Assembly: GCA_014773175.1 (NCBI GenBank)
Contig: VXCM01000048.1
Location: 41,506 to 105,505 of the forward strand
From: Lucifuga dentata
Taxonomy: Eukaryota > Chordata > Actinopteri > Ophidiiformes > Bythitidae
Length of the DNA stretch: 64,000 nucleotides
Direction: 5' to 3'
Shown here: positions 62,268 through 64,000 of the stretch, piece by piece
How positions within the stretch are numbered: position 1 is the first letter of the stretch
Layout: each line of letters begins with the position of its first letter
Position numbers and translations under genes: made by a program
The notes under the pieces: model-generated
The model's database searches: none
What the model was told of the DNA's origin: nothing
Seen by the model: the letters and a program-made list of their open reading frames with translations, nothing else

Positions 62268-62426
62268 AGTAAGGCTTTCAGGACAGTTCAGGTTTTTCTT
62301 ACTGGATGCATCTCTTCTGGCATAAACCTCATGTTTGTAATTTTGACAGAGTTCAACACACTACTCCATACTATACTCCACTATAAAAATGAGGGACGAT
62401 AACAAAAATATATACATATCCTTTAA
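62268..62426 (+). mobile_element. TTAA-bordered repeat family, 3' half (copy C)
   Basis: aggctttcaggacagttcagg, ttactggatgcat, ctccactataaaaatgaggg and acatatcctttaa match the 3' half of copies A and B in order, and the copy ends at TTAA (62423-62426). The 5' boundary is not clear. Confidence 0.6.
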
Positions 62427-64000
62427 CAGCTATACTGTATATAGATGCTTGTTTTAACAGTGAGCTGCACAATCTTTTTTTGGAAATCTGTGACTGTAAT
62501 GAGTCACAGATCATGAGCAACACAGACTCAGTATGCAGGTCAAAACTGGCTGCAGATGGATGCATGACGTATGATGAATTTATCAGCCAGCAGGTGGCAC
62601 AGCAGGCAACTTTTTGTCTTTCTTTTTTTTTGTGTGTGTATTTTTAGAGTGTGTTACTGTTGCATCAATATCAGCTTCATTAGCTAGCAGGTATCTGGTA
62701 GATGACAGAATTAATGACATGAACAAAACATCCATCCAGAGATTAAACTCTGGCAGCTGTGCACTAGTTGGCATATGTCAGCGATGAGCAACCTGGGGTC
62801 TCTACTCACGTATGATTTACCAACCAGGCTGAACTCAAAGTAATGCAACACTCAGAAGCTGCTTCTACAATCTGTATAAGTTTCCTGCAATTACATAAAG
62901 ATACTGAAATGTCTATGAATATCATCACAGAGACTTATCCTACCTGCTGACTATTTTGGTTTGATTTGACGTTTTTCACTTCCTACTTCATAGACGTTTA
63001 TAACATGTTGCTGGACTAAAGTTGCAGTACAACCAGTTTACAAAATAACTGCCTCAGAGTTGTAATGTTTCTCACTAAAAAGTCTTGATTCTAGACCTTT
63101 GGCCCCCTTAAAATGCGGTCTCTGTATCCAGATATACTGTCTGGATAATAATGACATACTGACATCTGTGTCATCTAAAGTGTTCTTGTTATCTGGATAT
63201 CAGTATGTCGTTTTTTTTTAAATGCTTTTAAAACCTGTATTTCTTGTTTTCTACCTGGATGAGCTTCATTCATATATACAGAATGTATACGGTATGTGTG
63301 TATGTGTGTGTGTGTTAAGACAGTCTGTCGTTCTCTTATTGTGAACATGGCAACAAAACTGTTTTTAATTTTGTAATTTCTATCCACACGCACAAACGCA
63401 CAAGCATGCACACACATACACACAAAAATACTCCTTCTCAAAACTGTGACCTGTCTCCAACTCATCTTTATCCGTGCGGTTAAAGACACATTAACCTTGG
63501 CAGTTCTGCTCAGTTCACTTTTCCACTCGCCTTTCACCCACAGCTGTCCATCAAACAGGTCGGCCACACCAGCTCCTTGGCTGCAGTTTAAAAGCCTCTC
63601 TTTTCAATTAATTTCTCTGTCAAATATTTCCAACATCTGGCACAAAGTCTGTAATAATGCAGCTCCATTTCCTACAAAGATTTTCTGAGTCTAATCTTAG
63701 CTGAACAATTGATTTCTATAATTGTAATGAAAATCAGAGTGCAAATTACATTCACATGCAGCTTATAGAGCTTTTTAGTTCAATGGCAAGTAAGGATGTG
63801 AAAATCAGGGTGGTAGGTTCTTGAAAAACACACAGAAAAGAGAAAATACTAGTAGATGGCTGTATGAACGGAGTTAGCGCAGACTGAAAGTCAGGTTTGA
63901 TATCCAGAAATACAGGTGAAGAAATTGCTGAGGCATTGGTATTGATCAACAATTTTCACCAGTCGCTTTGTGCTATGAGGCAGTAAAAAAAAAAAAAAAA
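62427..64000 (+). other. Downstream non-coding stretch to window end
   Basis: No gene was recognised. It has short TG/CA-rich patches near 63296-63314 and 63388-63424 and ends in an A tract. Confidence 0.5.

Noticed and set aside
1..64000. Bacterial-type systems (CRISPR, toxin-antitoxin, phage, operons)
   Set aside because: The window is vertebrate intronic DNA; repeats here are microsatellites, transposons and assembly duplicates.

Overview
The window is vertebrate nuclear DNA, almost certainly from a teleost fish. It is AT-rich and intron-dominated, with many microsatellites, fish-type RTE retrotransposon tails, tRNA-derived SINEs and small TTAA-flanked elements. Nothing in it is prokaryotic: there are no operons, CRISPR arrays or phage modules. 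The species cannot be named from the sequence alone.

One protein-coding gene is clearly supported: the 3' two-thirds of a group III metabotropic glutamate receptor, best matched to grm4 (mGlu4), on the + strand. Eight exons between 26283 and 54138 join with compatible phases and canonical GT/AG borders (26283-26418, 26645-26799, 27178-27312, 34489-34689, 42844-42980, 44290-45225, 52078-52324, 54089-54138). They encode about 665 residues: the second half of the Venus-flytrap ligand-binding domain, the cysteine-rich domain, all seven transmembrane helices and the cytoplasmic tail ending in NHAI. The start codon, signal peptide and first part of the ligand-binding domain lie upstream of the window. 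Positions 1-26282 therefore read as a long 5' intron in which I recognise no receptor exon.

The rest is intronic or downstream DNA. The main mobile elements are: a 5'-truncated RTE-type LINE with a long open reading frame and a 15-bp target-site duplication (8008-8982); a shorter Rex3/RTE-like LINE tail with a (GATG)n end and a perfect 12-bp duplication (13027-13370); a tRNA-derived SINE on the minus strand with a similar GGATGG tail (31020-31331) and a decayed relative (56715-56842); another tRNA-like SINE (40290-40500); a roughly 490-bp foldback element (4073-4562); and five related copies of a small TTAA-bordered element (near 9240-9830, 35010-35214, 36610-37123, 50452-50882 and 62268-62426). 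Downstream of grm4 there is a possible orphan MADF/Myb-SANT-like exon on the minus strand (57665-57863) and a tandem repeat of about 170 bp (61723-62140).

Single Ns occur where the assembly joined contig ends. At three places the sequence on either side of an N is a perfect or near-perfect direct duplicate (2530-2658, 35463-35595, 48029-48449). These are probably assembly artefacts rather than biology. I found no undescribed multi-gene system. The most interesting signals are the TTAA element family, the foldback, and a set of short near-perfect hairpins.
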